Shown: positions 1-8,288 of the stretch, in pieces
Layout: each line of letters begins with the position of its first letter
Numbering within the stretch: position 1 is the stretch's first letter
Source: Rubrivivax sp. SCN 71-131
Lineage (GTDB): Bacteria > Pseudomonadota > Gammaproteobacteria > Burkholderiales > Burkholderiaceae_C
Direction of reading: 5' to 3'
NCBI GenBank assembly: GCA_001724995.1
Contig: MEFD01000013.1
Location: forward strand, 248,001 to 312,000
DNA: 64,000 bases
Notes under the pieces: model-generated
Seen by the model: only the letters and a program-made list of their open reading frames with translations
Database searches by the model: none
Told to the model about the DNA's origin: nothing
Translations under genes and position numbers: made by a program

Positions 1-24
1 CAGGTGGCGTCCGCATCGTGGATA

Positions 25-879
25 TCAAGGGATGAGCACGAACTGCAAGGCTTCGCCGTCGCGGCCGTTGCTCAGCCGCATGCGCACCGGCAGGTGGTGG
101 CGCCCCGGGTCGAGCCAGACCTCGACTGCGGTATCGAAGGGCTTGCGCGGCTCGCGCTTCAGCGCCAGCGCCTCGAGCGTGCGGCCACCCACCAGCGCGA
201 TGGTTTCGAGCCCGGTGACGGTGAAGGTCCAGACGTCGCTGTCGCCGCGCGAGCCGCTGACCGCCATCTCGACCTGCGCGCCGGGGCGCCAGCGCGGCGG
301 ATCCGCCTCGACGATGGCCGCGAGCTGCGCCATCCACGACAGCCGGTCCTGCGCGCCCGGCACCAGCGGATGCTGGGCCTCGTCACCCGAATAGGTGATC
401 AGCCCGCGCTCGCGCTGGAAGCTGGCGGCGCGCTGCTCGCGCCCGCGCCGACGATCGAGGAAGCGCTCGGGCGCGATCCCGGCGGCGTCGAAGCCGCCGC
501 GGCTGGTCTGCCACAGCAGCGTCAAGCCGAACACCGTGCCCTGCAACTGCATCTCGTAGCGGTCGCCGTCGCGCTGCCAGCGCAGTTCGCCTTCGCCGCC
601 GAGGGCGCCGCGGCGCAGGTCGTAGCGCAGCACGGCCGAGGGCGGTATGCGCGTGCGATAGGTCGGCGGCGCGGCCGCGGCACCCGCCGCTGCCGCAAGC
701 TGGCGCACCGTGAGGGCGCGCGGCGGCTCGGATTGCACGCGCGGCACCACCGCGGTCCATCCGGCCAGCAGCACGCCATGCGCGGCGAGCACGGCAACGG
801 CCCAGAAGGCCAGGCCGAGGACATGGGCGCGGGCGGCGCAGGCGCGCCGCCGGCCGTCGGGAGTCGCAGGGGTGAACAC
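25..879 (-). CDS. DUF3108 domain protein
   Basis: Uncharacterised envelope protein of 284 residues. After a short basic N-terminus there is one hydrophobic segment (about residues 17-38), which fits a membrane anchor or uncleaved signal. A mostly beta-strand region follows with the pattern of DUF3108 proteins (RYDLRRGALGGEG, then an ITYSGDEA stretch and a C-terminal VWLDPGRHHLPVRMRL). No catalytic motif is visible. I chose the GTG at 879 because the reading frame before it looks noncoding and overlaps the divergent gene starting at 926. An ATG at 927 is the alternative. A possible ATG for the next minus-strand gene lies at 16, but only 16 bases are in the window. The family call is good; the role is unknown. 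Confidence 0.75.
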   Translation of the reverse strand: MFTPATPDGRRRACAARAHVLGLAFWAVAVLAAHGVLLAGWTAVVPRVQSEPPRALTVRQLAAAAGAAAAPPTYRTRIPPSAVLRYDLRRGALGGEGELRWQRDGDRYEMQLQGTVFGLTLLWQTSRGGFDAAGIAPERFLDRRRGREQRAASFQRERGLITYSGDEAQHPLVPGAQDRLSWMAQLAAIVEADPPRWRPGAQVEMAVSGSRGDSDVWTFTVTGLETIALVGGRTLEALALKREPRKPFDTAVEVWLDPGRHHLPVRMRLSNGRDGEALQFVLIP

Positions 880-925
880 GGGACAATGGTGCCATCGACC
901 GCCCGCCGGCGCCCGCCTGCACCCC

Positions 926-1837
926 ATGAAGCTTGCCACTCTCGACGACGGCTCACGCGACGGCCAGCTCGTCGTCGTCTCGCGCGACCTCGCCAGCGCC
1001 CACCACGCCAGCGCCGTCGCCACCCGCATGCAGCAGCTGCTCGACGACTGGAACTTCCTCTCGCCGCAGCTCGAGGACCTGTACGCCGCGCTCAACGCCG
1101 GCCGGGCGCGTCATGCCTTTGCCTTCGATCCGCGCCGCTGCAGGGCACCGCTGCCGCGCGCCTTCTGCCGCGCCGGCGCGCCGGGGCACCGCCCCCCGGC
1201 GTCCGTGGGCGACGATGCGGGCACGGAGGCGATGGATGCCGCGGCCACGCCGCCGGAGTTGCGCCTGGCGCCCGGCGACGCGCTGCTCGGGCCCTGCGAG
1301 GACATCGTCCTGGTGCCCGGCGAGGCGGCAATCGACTGCGCCGCGGGGCTCGCGGTGATCAGCGGCGACATCGCCGCCGGCGCCACGCCGACGCAGGCGC
1401 TCGAAGGCGTGCGCCTGCTGGCGCTGGTCGGCGACTGGATGCTGCCCGAGCTCGTGGCGAGCGCCTTCGCGCCGCTGGCGGTGACGCCGGACGAGCTCGG
1501 CCCGGCCTGGCGCGACGGCCGCGTGCACCTGCCGCTGCAGATGCGCTGCCGCGGCGCCACAGGTGAAGCGGTCGACGCCGACGCGGCGATGACGCACGAC
1601 TTCGGCGCGCTGCTGGCCGAACTCGCGCGCCGACGCGGCCTGCGCGCGGGCAGCCTCGTCGGCAGCGGGCCGTTGATCCACGCGGCAACGGCAGCAGCAG
1701 CCTGCGGGCCCGCCCTGCGGCGCGGCGATCGCGTGCGCATCGAGATGACTGCGCCGGGCGGCGGCAGCGTCTTCGGGGCCATCGAGCAGGAGGTTGCCGC
1801 CGCGGTCCCGGCGGCAGCGGACACGGGCACGAACTGA
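926..1837 (+). CDS. Fumarylacetoacetase-family protein, probably catalytically dead
   Basis: 303 residues with the outline of the bacterial FAH family. The N-terminus (MKLATLDDGSRDGQLVVVSRDL) and later stretches (GATPTQALEGVRLL, AVTPDELGPAWRDG, HDFGALLAEL, VFGAIEQEV) are clear family matches. The catalytic core is not. The segment that normally carries the catalytic His and the first metal ligand is replaced by about 40 unrelated residues after LPRAFCRAG. The metal-binding Glu-x-Glu is CAAGLA at residues 138-143. The segment with the catalytic Lys is deleted between LPELV and ASAF. Members that cleave C-C bonds need these residues, so I infer a pseudoenzyme. It lies divergent to the DUF3108 gene and about 50 bases upstream of phaM. 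Confidence 0.75.
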   Translation: MKLATLDDGSRDGQLVVVSRDLASAHHASAVATRMQQLLDDWNFLSPQLEDLYAALNAGRARHAFAFDPRRCRAPLPRAFCRAGAPGHRPPASVGDDAGTEAMDAAATPPELRLAPGDALLGPCEDIVLVPGEAAIDCAAGLAVISGDIAAGATPTQALEGVRLLALVGDWMLPELVASAFAPLAVTPDELGPAWRDGRVHLPLQMRCRGATGEAVDADAAMTHDFGALLAELARRRGLRAGSLVGSGPLIHAATAAAACGPALRRGDRVRIEMTAPGGGSVFGAIEQEVAAAVPAAADTGTN

Positions 1838-1886
1838 AGCCACGGCGCACAATGCCACGGCCTGCCCCCACCGGATGCCGCATGCC

Positions 1887-2528
1887 ATGACCACGCCCGA
1901 CTTCGCCCACATGGTCCCCGGTTTCGACTTCCTGCAGGGCCTCATGAAGAGCGCCGGCAGCAGCCTGCCCGGCGCGAGCCAGTGGATCGCACCGACGCTG
2001 GACGCCGAAGAAGTGGACAAGCGCATCCAGGAGCTGCGCACGGTGCAGTTCTGGCTCGAGCAGAACGCCCGCATGCTGGCCGCCACCATCCAGGCGCTGG
2101 AGGTGCAGCGCATGACGCTGGCCACGCTGCAGACGATGAACGTGCCGATGAGCGAGCTGCGCGAGTCGATGAAGATCGATCCGGCGGCCTTCGCGACGCG
2201 GACTGCAGCGCCACCGGCCACCGCGGCACCCGCGGCAACGCAGGCAAAGCCCGCAACACCTGCAACGCCGGCCACGGCAGCGCCCGCCGCGCCGCCCGCG
2301 GTCGACCCGCTGCAGTGGTGGGGGGCGCTCACGCGCCAGTTCACCGACCTGGCGACGAAGGCGATGCAGGAGATGCCGGCCGAGGCCGCCCACGCCTTCG
2401 CCAAGGCGACTGCAGCCACGGCACCAGCCGGCGCGGCGCGCGCTGCCGACCGCGCGTCCGGCAAGGCCGCGGCGACGAAGAAGAGGCGCGCTGCCGCGAA
2501 GCGCCCGGCCGCGAAGGGATCGCCCTAG
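1887..2528 (+). CDS. phaM: PhaM-type polyhydroxyalkanoate granule regulator
   Basis: 213-residue protein of the PhaM family, which in Ralstonia/Cupriavidus binds PHA synthase and DNA and distributes granules at division. The conserved N-terminal block is present: a short FDFLQGLMKS helix, WIAPTLDAEEVDKRIQEL, then a long helix (VQFWLEQNARMLAATIQALEVQRMTL) that mediates oligomerisation. The middle is Ala/Pro/Thr rich. The last 25 residues are an Ala-Lys-Arg tail (AATKKRRAAAKRPAAK) like the DNA-binding tails of PhaM and histone H1-like proteins. ATG at 1887 is preferred; an in-frame ATG at 1875 would add MPHA. No phaC or phaB lies in the window. Confidence 0.85.
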   Translation: MTTPDFAHMVPGFDFLQGLMKSAGSSLPGASQWIAPTLDAEEVDKRIQELRTVQFWLEQNARMLAATIQALEVQRMTLATLQTMNVPMSELRESMKIDPAAFATRTAAPPATAAPAATQAKPATPATPATAAPAAPPAVDPLQWWGALTRQFTDLATKAMQEMPAEAAHAFAKATAATAPAGAARAADRASGKAAATKKRRAAAKRPAAKGSP

Positions 2529-2676
2529 GCGCGCGCTCAGCGGACCGGCGTCCTGGGCCGGGATCCTGGGAAGCCCTCGTTGTGGCGTCGATACAGCACC
2601 CGGATACTCGGGATGGACCATCCCCGGCCACCGTGTGTCGGCGAAGGGCGCCTTCATCCCATCTTCCGGAGAACCC

Positions 2677-3807
2677 ATGACCCAGACCTCCAAGCCTGCC
2701 CCGCGTCGTCGCTTCCTGAAGAATGCCGCCGCGGCCACCGCCGGCGCCGGCGCGATGGCCGCTCCGATGCTCGCCCGCGCCCAGGCGGTGTCGCTGCGCT
2801 TTCAGAGCACCTGGCCGGCCAAGGACATCTTCCACGAGTACGCGACCGACTTCGCCAAGAAGGTCAACGACATGGCCGGCGGCAGGCTGAAGATCGAGGT
2901 GCTGCCCGCCGGCGCGGTGGTGCCGGCCTTCCAGCTGCTGGAAGCCGTGGCCAAGGGCACGCTGGACGGCGGGCACGGCGTCGTCGCCTACCACTACGGC
3001 AAGAACTCGGCGCTGGCGCTGTGGGGCTCGGGCCCGGCCTTCGGCATGGACCCGAACATGGTGCTCGCCTGGCACAACTACGGCGGCGGCAAGGCCCTGC
3101 TGGAGGAGATCTACAAGAGCCTGAACATGGACGTGGTGTCGTACCTGTACGGCCCCATGCCGACGCAGCCCTTCGGCTGGTTCAAGAAGCCCATCGCCAA
3201 GCTCGAGGACGTGAAGGGCACCAAGTTCCGCACCGTGGGCCTGGCGGTCGACATGTACACCGACATGGGCGTGGCCGTGAACCCGCTGCCCGGCGGCGAG
3301 ATCGTGCCGGCGCTGGACCGCGGCCTGATCGACGGCGCCGAGTTCAACAACTCGTCCTCCGACCGCATCCTGGGCTTCCCCGATGTCGTCAAGAACTGCA
3401 TGCTGCAGAGCTTCCACCAGAGCGGCGAGCAGTTCGAGATCCTCTTCAACAGCGGCAAGTACAACGGCCTGAGCGCCGAACTCAAGGCGATCATCGACTA
3501 CGCCGTGCAGGCCGCCAGCGCCGACATGAGCTGGAAGGCGATCCAGCGCAACAGCGAGGACTACATCGAGCTGAAGAAGGCCGGCGTCAAGTTCTACAAG
3601 ACGCCGGACGCGATCCTGCGCGCGCAGCTGGCCTCCTGGGACAAGATCGTCGCCAAGAAGGGCGCCGAGAACCCCTCGTTCAAGAAGGTCATCGACAGCC
3701 AGAGGGCCTTCGCCGAGCGCGCGGGCGCCTGGCAGAACGACTACTCGGTCGACTACAAGATGGCGTGGAACCACTACTTCCGCGCTCCGGCCAAGAAGAA
3801 GGGCTAG
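2677..3807 (+). CDS. dctP: TRAP transporter solute-binding protein, DctP family
   Basis: 376-residue periplasmic receptor of a tripartite ATP-independent transporter, which captures an organic anion for the DctQM membrane complex. The N-terminus has a twin-arginine signal (PRRRFLKNAAAA, hydrophobic stretch, APMLARAQA). The mature part starts VSLRFQSTWPAKDIFHEYA and has typical DctP features, including GGRLKIEVLPAGAVVPAFQLL and the region around KFRTVGLAVDMYTDMGV that contains the Arg normally contacting the substrate carboxylate. This subgroup (GGGKALLEEIYKSLNMDV) often binds 2-oxo acids or similar monocarboxylates, but the substrate cannot be read here. The ATG at 2677 is preceded by GGAGA at 2668-2672. 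It is followed by dctQ after 97 bases. Confidence 0.92.
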   Translation: MTQTSKPAPRRRFLKNAAAATAGAGAMAAPMLARAQAVSLRFQSTWPAKDIFHEYATDFAKKVNDMAGGRLKIEVLPAGAVVPAFQLLEAVAKGTLDGGHGVVAYHYGKNSALALWGSGPAFGMDPNMVLAWHNYGGGKALLEEIYKSLNMDVVSYLYGPMPTQPFGWFKKPIAKLEDVKGTKFRTVGLAVDMYTDMGVAVNPLPGGEIVPALDRGLIDGAEFNNSSSDRILGFPDVVKNCMLQSFHQSGEQFEILFNSGKYNGLSAELKAIIDYAVQAASADMSWKAIQRNSEDYIELKKAGVKFYKTPDAILRAQLASWDKIVAKKGAENPSFKKVIDSQRAFAERAGAWQNDYSVDYKMAWNHYFRAPAKKKG

Positions 3808-3904
3808 CAGGGCCGAACGCGCGGGCGGCGTCGGCCGCGCGGATGCACTCCAGGGGCGCCTGCGGGCGCCCCTTCTCGATCCACGGTTCGATGAAGGAAG
3901 CCCG

Positions 3905-4531
3905 ATGCAGAAGCTGCTGCTGCAGGTGGACCGGTTCTCCACCTTCGTGGGCAAGCTGTGCGCCTGGACGATCGTCCTGCTGACGCTGCTCATCACCTGG
4001 GAGGTGTTCTCGCGCTACGTCCTCAACAAGCCTCACGCCTGGGTGCTGGACGCGCAGATCATGCTCTACGGCACGCTGTTCATGACCGCCGGCGCGTACA
4101 CGCTGAGCAAGAACGGCCACGTGCGCGGCGACGTGCTCTACGGCTTCTTCCGGCCGCGCACGCAGGCGACGATCGACCTCGTGCTCTACATCGTCTTCTT
4201 CCTGCCCGGGCTGGTGGCGATGACCTGGGCCGGCTGGACCTTCGCGCAGGAGTCGCTGGCCATCCGCGAGCAGACCTTCAACGCCGACCCGCTGCCGGTC
4301 TACCCCTTCAAGTTCGTCATCCCCCTGGCCGGCGCGGTGCTGCTGCTGCAGGGGCTGGTGGAGATCGCGCGCTGCGTCATCTGCCTGCGCGACGGCGCGT
4401 GGCCCGCGCGCGAGGAGGACGTCGAGGAGGTCGACGTCGACAAGCTCAAGGAGATGGTGCACGTGAAGGACGCCGACATCGAGGCGGTCGATCGCCTGAT
4501 CACCGCCCACGGGCCGGAGGGCCGGGCATGA
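3905..4531 (+). CDS. dctQ: TRAP transporter small permease, DctQ family
   Basis: 208 residues with four hydrophobic segments, the usual DctQ arrangement: WTIVLLTLLITWEVFSRYVLN, the IMLYGTLFMTAGAYTL segment, LVLYIVFFLPGLVAM and VIPLAGAVLLLQGL. The VFSRYVLN motif after the first helix is the family signature. The protein forms the membrane complex with DctM and docks the DctP receptor. The C-terminal 35 residues are an acidic and basic cytoplasmic tail (EEDVEEVDVDKLKEM), longer than in many DctQ proteins. The stop codon overlaps the dctM start (ATGA), so the two permease subunits are translationally coupled. Confidence 0.92.
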   Translation: MQKLLLQVDRFSTFVGKLCAWTIVLLTLLITWEVFSRYVLNKPHAWVLDAQIMLYGTLFMTAGAYTLSKNGHVRGDVLYGFFRPRTQATIDLVLYIVFFLPGLVAMTWAGWTFAQESLAIREQTFNADPLPVYPFKFVIPLAGAVLLLQGLVEIARCVICLRDGAWPAREEDVEEVDVDKLKEMVHVKDADIEAVDRLITAHGPEGRA

Positions 4532-6528
4532 GGCTGCGCAAGGAACTGTGGTTCGGCTTCAGCCTGATGGCCGTCATCATCGCCGGCGCGCTGGCGATCA
4601 TCTTCAGCACCGAGACGCTGAGCAACGGTCACTACGGGCTGCTCATGCTCTCCCTGGTGGTGGTGGCCATCATGCTGGGCTTCCCCACCGCCTTCACGCT
4701 GATGGGCATGGGCATCGTCTTCGCCTTCTTCGCCTACCACTCGGGCGGGCAGACGGCTGCCGGCGCAGCGCGGCAGACGCTGGATCTGATGGTGCAGCGC
4801 ACCTTCTCGGTGATGGGCAACGACGTGCTCATCGCGATCCCGCTGTTCGTCTTCATGGGCTACCTGGTCGAGCGCGCGAACCTGATCGAGAAGCTCTTTC
4901 GCAGCATGCACCTGGCGCTGGCGCGGCTGCCGGGCTCGCTCGCCGTGGCGACGCTGGCCACCTGTGCGCTCTTTGCCACCGCCACCGGCATCGTCGGCGC
5001 GGTGGTCACGCTGATGGGCCTGCTGGCCTTGCCGCAGATGCTACGTGCGGGCTACGACGTGCGCCTCTCCGCCGGTGCCATCACCGCCGGCGGCTGCCTG
5101 GGCATCCTGATCCCGCCCAGCGTGATGCTCATCGTCTACGGCGCCACCGCCGGGGTCTCGGTGGTGCAGCTCTACGCCGGGGCCTTCTTCCCCGGCCTGA
5201 TGCTGGCGGGCCTCTACATCCTCTACGTCATCCTGTTGGCGAAGATCTCGCCGGCCAAGGCGCCGCCGCTGTCCGCCGAGCAGCGTGCCGTGCCGCTGCC
5301 CAAGCCGCTGCTGACCCTGGGCGTGAACGCCGCCGGCAACGCCCTGGGCGGACTGCTGCGCGTGCTCAAGGGGTCGAAGAACCGCGACGTGCCCAGCGCT
5401 TTCCTGCTGCGCCAGCTGACCATCTCGCTGCTGCCGGCGCTGGCCTTCGCACTCGTGACCACCCTCAGCTACCAGGCCGCGACGGCGCCGCTGCCGATCG
5501 AGGAGACCATCGAGGGCCTGGAGGAAATCGGCAGCAGCAGCCCCACGGAAAGCCTGGGCCTGGCCGAGCCACCGGGCAGCAGCGAAGAGACGATCGAGGA
5601 CAACGGCCTGAGCGAGCCGCCGGGTGAAGCCGCCGACGAAGGCGACGCCACCGACCCGGGCGCGGAGCAGGGGACGCAGGCCGGCGGCCTGGCCGAACCG
5701 GCAGGCGCGCAGGCCGCGCCCCAGGGCCCGGACGACACGACCCAGGCGCGCGGGGCCGCAGCGGAGGAGCCGCGCAGCGCCGGCAGCGGCTGGTGGATCG
5801 GCACCGGCATCGGCGCCTTGGCGCTGGTCGCCTTCTACGCCGTGCTCAGCTTCACGCGGCTGGAAGTCTTCAAGATGCTGCTGACCAGCTTCTTCCCGCT
5901 GCTGGTCCTCATCCTGGCGGTGCTGGGCTCGATCGTCTTCGGTCTGGCGACACCGACCGAGGCCGCGGCCGTGGGGGCCTTCGGCGGCTTCCTGCTCGCC
6001 GCCGCCTATCGCCAGCTGACGCTGGACGTGGTGAAGGAGTCGGTCTATCTCACCGCGAAGACCAGCGCGATGGTGTGCTGGCTCTTCGTCGGCTCGGCCA
6101 TCTTCTCCGCCGCCTTCGCGCTGCTGGGCGGACAGGAACTGGTCGAGCGCTGGGTGCTCGGCATGAACCTGAGCAAGACCGAGTTCATGATCCTGAGCCA
6201 GATCATCATCTTCATCCTCGGTTGGCCGCTGGAGTGGACGGAGATCATCGTCATCTTCATGCCGATCTTCATTCCGCTGCTCGACCACTTCGGCGTCGAC
6301 CCGCTGTTCTTCGGCCTGCTCGTGGCGATGAACCTGCAGACCGCCTTCCTGAGCCCGCCGGTGGCCATGAGCGCCTTCTACCTGAAGGGCGTGGCGCCCA
6401 GGCACGTGACGCTGAACCAGATCTTCGCCGGCATGATGCCCTTCATGGGCATCCAGATCCTGGCCATCGTGTTCCTTTACCTGTGGCCGGGCATCGGCAT
6501 GTGGCTGCCCACCGTGCTCTACCGCTGA
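4528..6528 (+). CDS. dctM: TRAP transporter large permease, DctM family, with an acidic insert
   Basis: 666-residue large permease, the cation-coupled subunit that moves solute delivered by DctP. Typical DctM proteins have about 425 residues; some longer forms have about 600. The N-terminal half (IPLFVFMGYLVERANL, GGCLGILIPPSVMLIVYG) and C-terminal half (FGLATPTEAAAVGAFG, ILGWPLEWTEI, TAFLSPPVAMSAFYLKGVAP) are normal. Between them lie an extra hydrophobic segment (about 298-318), a 100-residue acidic, Gly/Pro-rich low-complexity loop (about 320-420) with repeats such as ETIEGLEE and LGLAEPPG, and another membrane segment (422-445). The ATG at 4528 overlaps dctQ. The permease call is firm; the role of the loop is unknown. 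Confidence 0.93.
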   Translation: MRLRKELWFGFSLMAVIIAGALAIIFSTETLSNGHYGLLMLSLVVVAIMLGFPTAFTLMGMGIVFAFFAYHSGGQTAAGAARQTLDLMVQRTFSVMGNDVLIAIPLFVFMGYLVERANLIEKLFRSMHLALARLPGSLAVATLATCALFATATGIVGAVVTLMGLLALPQMLRAGYDVRLSAGAITAGGCLGILIPPSVMLIVYGATAGVSVVQLYAGAFFPGLMLAGLYILYVILLAKISPAKAPPLSAEQRAVPLPKPLLTLGVNAAGNALGGLLRVLKGSKNRDVPSAFLLRQLTISLLPALAFALVTTLSYQAATAPLPIEETIEGLEEIGSSSPTESLGLAEPPGSSEETIEDNGLSEPPGEAADEGDATDPGAEQGTQAGGLAEPAGAQAAPQGPDDTTQARGAAAEEPRSAGSGWWIGTGIGALALVAFYAVLSFTRLEVFKMLLTSFFPLLVLILAVLGSIVFGLATPTEAAAVGAFGGFLLAAAYRQLTLDVVKESVYLTAKTSAMVCWLFVGSAIFSAAFALLGGQELVERWVLGMNLSKTEFMILSQIIIFILGWPLEWTEIIVIFMPIFIPLLDHFGVDPLFFGLLVAMNLQTAFLSPPVAMSAFYLKGVAPRHVTLNQIFAGMMPFMGIQILAIVFLYLWPGIGMWLPTVLYR

Positions 6529-6685
6529 TCCCGGGCGGCGGGGGCCCGCGGCCGCGCGACGCGGTGTGGGCCCGCGCATCGCGCGACGTTGCGGCCCGTC
6601 GCAGCCGGCTGGCGCTTCGTCGCCCGCCGCTGGCGCCACGCAAGCCCCCTGCGTAGAGTGCAGGGCCGTCGAAGTCCCTGCCGCG

Positions 6686-8284
6686 ATGAATCCCGCCCCC
6701 ACGCCGAAGACGCCCCGAGCCGAGCTCTGGCAACGGCTGTACGCGACCCTGCTGCGCGCCTTTCACGGCTATGCCACCTGGCTCGTCGGCATCAGCTGGA
6801 AGCGCTTCATCCTGCTGTCGATCGGGCTGCTGGTCATCGCCAGCATCGCCGAGGGACTGCCGCCATTCACCTGGCGGGTGACGAAGACCATCGAGGGCGG
6901 CGCGCCGAAGGCGTCGAAGAAGGGCGAGACGGCGCCGCCCGCCGCGTCGACGCCGGCCGAGCCGGCGATCCGCATCGAGCGCCCCGGCGGCGCCGGCACC
7001 GAGGGCCTGGACATCTCGATCGACGCCAGTGGCATCCGCATCAAGTCGCGTCCGAAGCCGGCCGCCGGCTCCGCCCCGTCACCCGCATCGGCATCGGCAT
7101 CGGCGCCCACGCCCGCATCCGCACCGGCAGCGGCGGCGTCCACGGCTTCGGCGCCCGCGCAGGACCCGGCCGCGGCCAGCGCCGCCTCAGCCGTCGCCCT
7201 CGACTCCGGGGCGGTGGACATCCGCCTGCCGGCGGGGGTCGACCGCGAAGCGGTCCGCACAGCGGTCGAGGAGGCGCGCGAGGCGATCGAGGAGGCCATC
7301 GCCGAGCAGCGCGAGGCCGAACGCGACGCGCGCACCGCCGAGCGCGAGGCCCGGGCCGCCGAGCGCGAGGCGCGCGAGGCCGAACGCGAAGCGCGCGACA
7401 GCGCTGCGGCCGACAGCACCGGTGCCGGGCGCATCAAGCGCATCCGCCGCGTGCAGTGGGGAGACTTCCTCGGCGACCTGGCGCTGCTGTGGATCATCGC
7501 CTCGGCGATCATCAAGGCCAGCTACAAGGGCCGCCTGCAGGCCGAGGTGCAGGCCGCACAGGCCACCGAGACGGCCGAGGCCGAGTCGCTCAAGCGCCAG
7601 CTCGCCGAAGCGCGCATGGCGGCCATGCAGGCACAGATCGAGCCGCATTTCCTCTTCAACACGCTGGCCTCGATCGACCACCTGATCGAGACCGACCCCG
7701 GGCGCGCCAGCCGCATGCAGAAGAACCTGATCGCGCTGCTGCGCGCGAGCATGCCCGACCTGCGCGAGAGCGCCGCCAACGGCGGCAGCGGCGCCCGCGA
7801 CCTCGGTCGCGAGCTGCAGGTCATCCGCCCCTACCTCGAGATCCTGAAGGTGCGCATGGAGGAGCGGCTGCAGACCCGCATCTGCGTGCCCTCGGGCCTG
7901 CTCTCGGCGCAGTTCCCGTCGATGATGCTGCAGACGCTGGTGGAGAACGCGATCAAGCATGGCCTGGAGCCCAAGGCCGAAGGCGGCCGGCTCGAGGTGT
8001 GCGCGGAGATCGTGGACGGCAGGCTGCACGTCAGCGTCGCGGACACCGGCCTGGGCTTCGGCCGCGGCACGACCGCCGGCACCGGCGTGGGCCTGGCCAA
8101 CATCCGTGAGCGCCTGCGGCTGCTGCACGGCGACCAGGCGACGCTGACCGTGACCGAGAATCCCGGCGGTGGCACGCTCGCCACCATTGCCGTACCCTAT
8201 CGCAGCGTCGCGGCCGAGGCTGCCCAGGACGCCGCGCCAGGGGCCACGGGCGCCGCGGCGCCCGACCACCCCGACAGCGCGTGA
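6686..8284 (+). CDS. LytS-type sensor histidine kinase with a low-complexity sensor region
   Basis: 532 residues. A first membrane helix (about 34-55) is followed by a Pro/Ala/Ser-rich stretch (about 75-180), a charged helix of repeated AER-EA units (about 194-238, for example AEREARAAEREAREAE), and a second membrane helix (about 262-282). The cytoplasmic kinase core follows: the His_kinase domain with the phospho-acceptor motif QIEPHFLFNTL (His321), the N-box LVENAIKHG, DTGLGFG and GVGLANIRERL. No recognised ligand-binding domain sits between the helices. It is four bases upstream of a LytTR regulator, its evident partner. The kinase call is firm; the signal is unknown. Confidence 0.9.
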   Translation: MNPAPTPKTPRAELWQRLYATLLRAFHGYATWLVGISWKRFILLSIGLLVIASIAEGLPPFTWRVTKTIEGGAPKASKKGETAPPAASTPAEPAIRIERPGGAGTEGLDISIDASGIRIKSRPKPAAGSAPSPASASASAPTPASAPAAAASTASAPAQDPAAASAASAVALDSGAVDIRLPAGVDREAVRTAVEEAREAIEEAIAEQREAERDARTAEREARAAEREAREAEREARDSAAADSTGAGRIKRIRRVQWGDFLGDLALLWIIASAIIKASYKGRLQAEVQAAQATETAEAESLKRQLAEARMAAMQAQIEPHFLFNTLASIDHLIETDPGRASRMQKNLIALLRASMPDLRESAANGGSGARDLGRELQVIRPYLEILKVRMEERLQTRICVPSGLLSAQFPSMMLQTLVENAIKHGLEPKAEGGRLEVCAEIVDGRLHVSVADTGLGFGRGTTAGTGVGLANIRERLRLLHGDQATLTVTENPGGGTLATIAVPYRSVAAEAAQDAAPGATGAAAPDHPDSA

Positions 8285-8288
8285 ACCG

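Noticed and set aside
3958..4527. Extended N-terminus for the DctM permease
   Set aside because: The frame stays open upstream but overlaps dctQ in another frame and gives Arg-rich sequence. The ATG at 4528, with ATGA overlap, gives the normal DctM start.
6647..6665. CCCTGC/GCAGGG hairpin upstream of the LytS-type gene as a regulatory element
   Set aside because: The stem has six base pairs and neither position nor sequence matches a known element.
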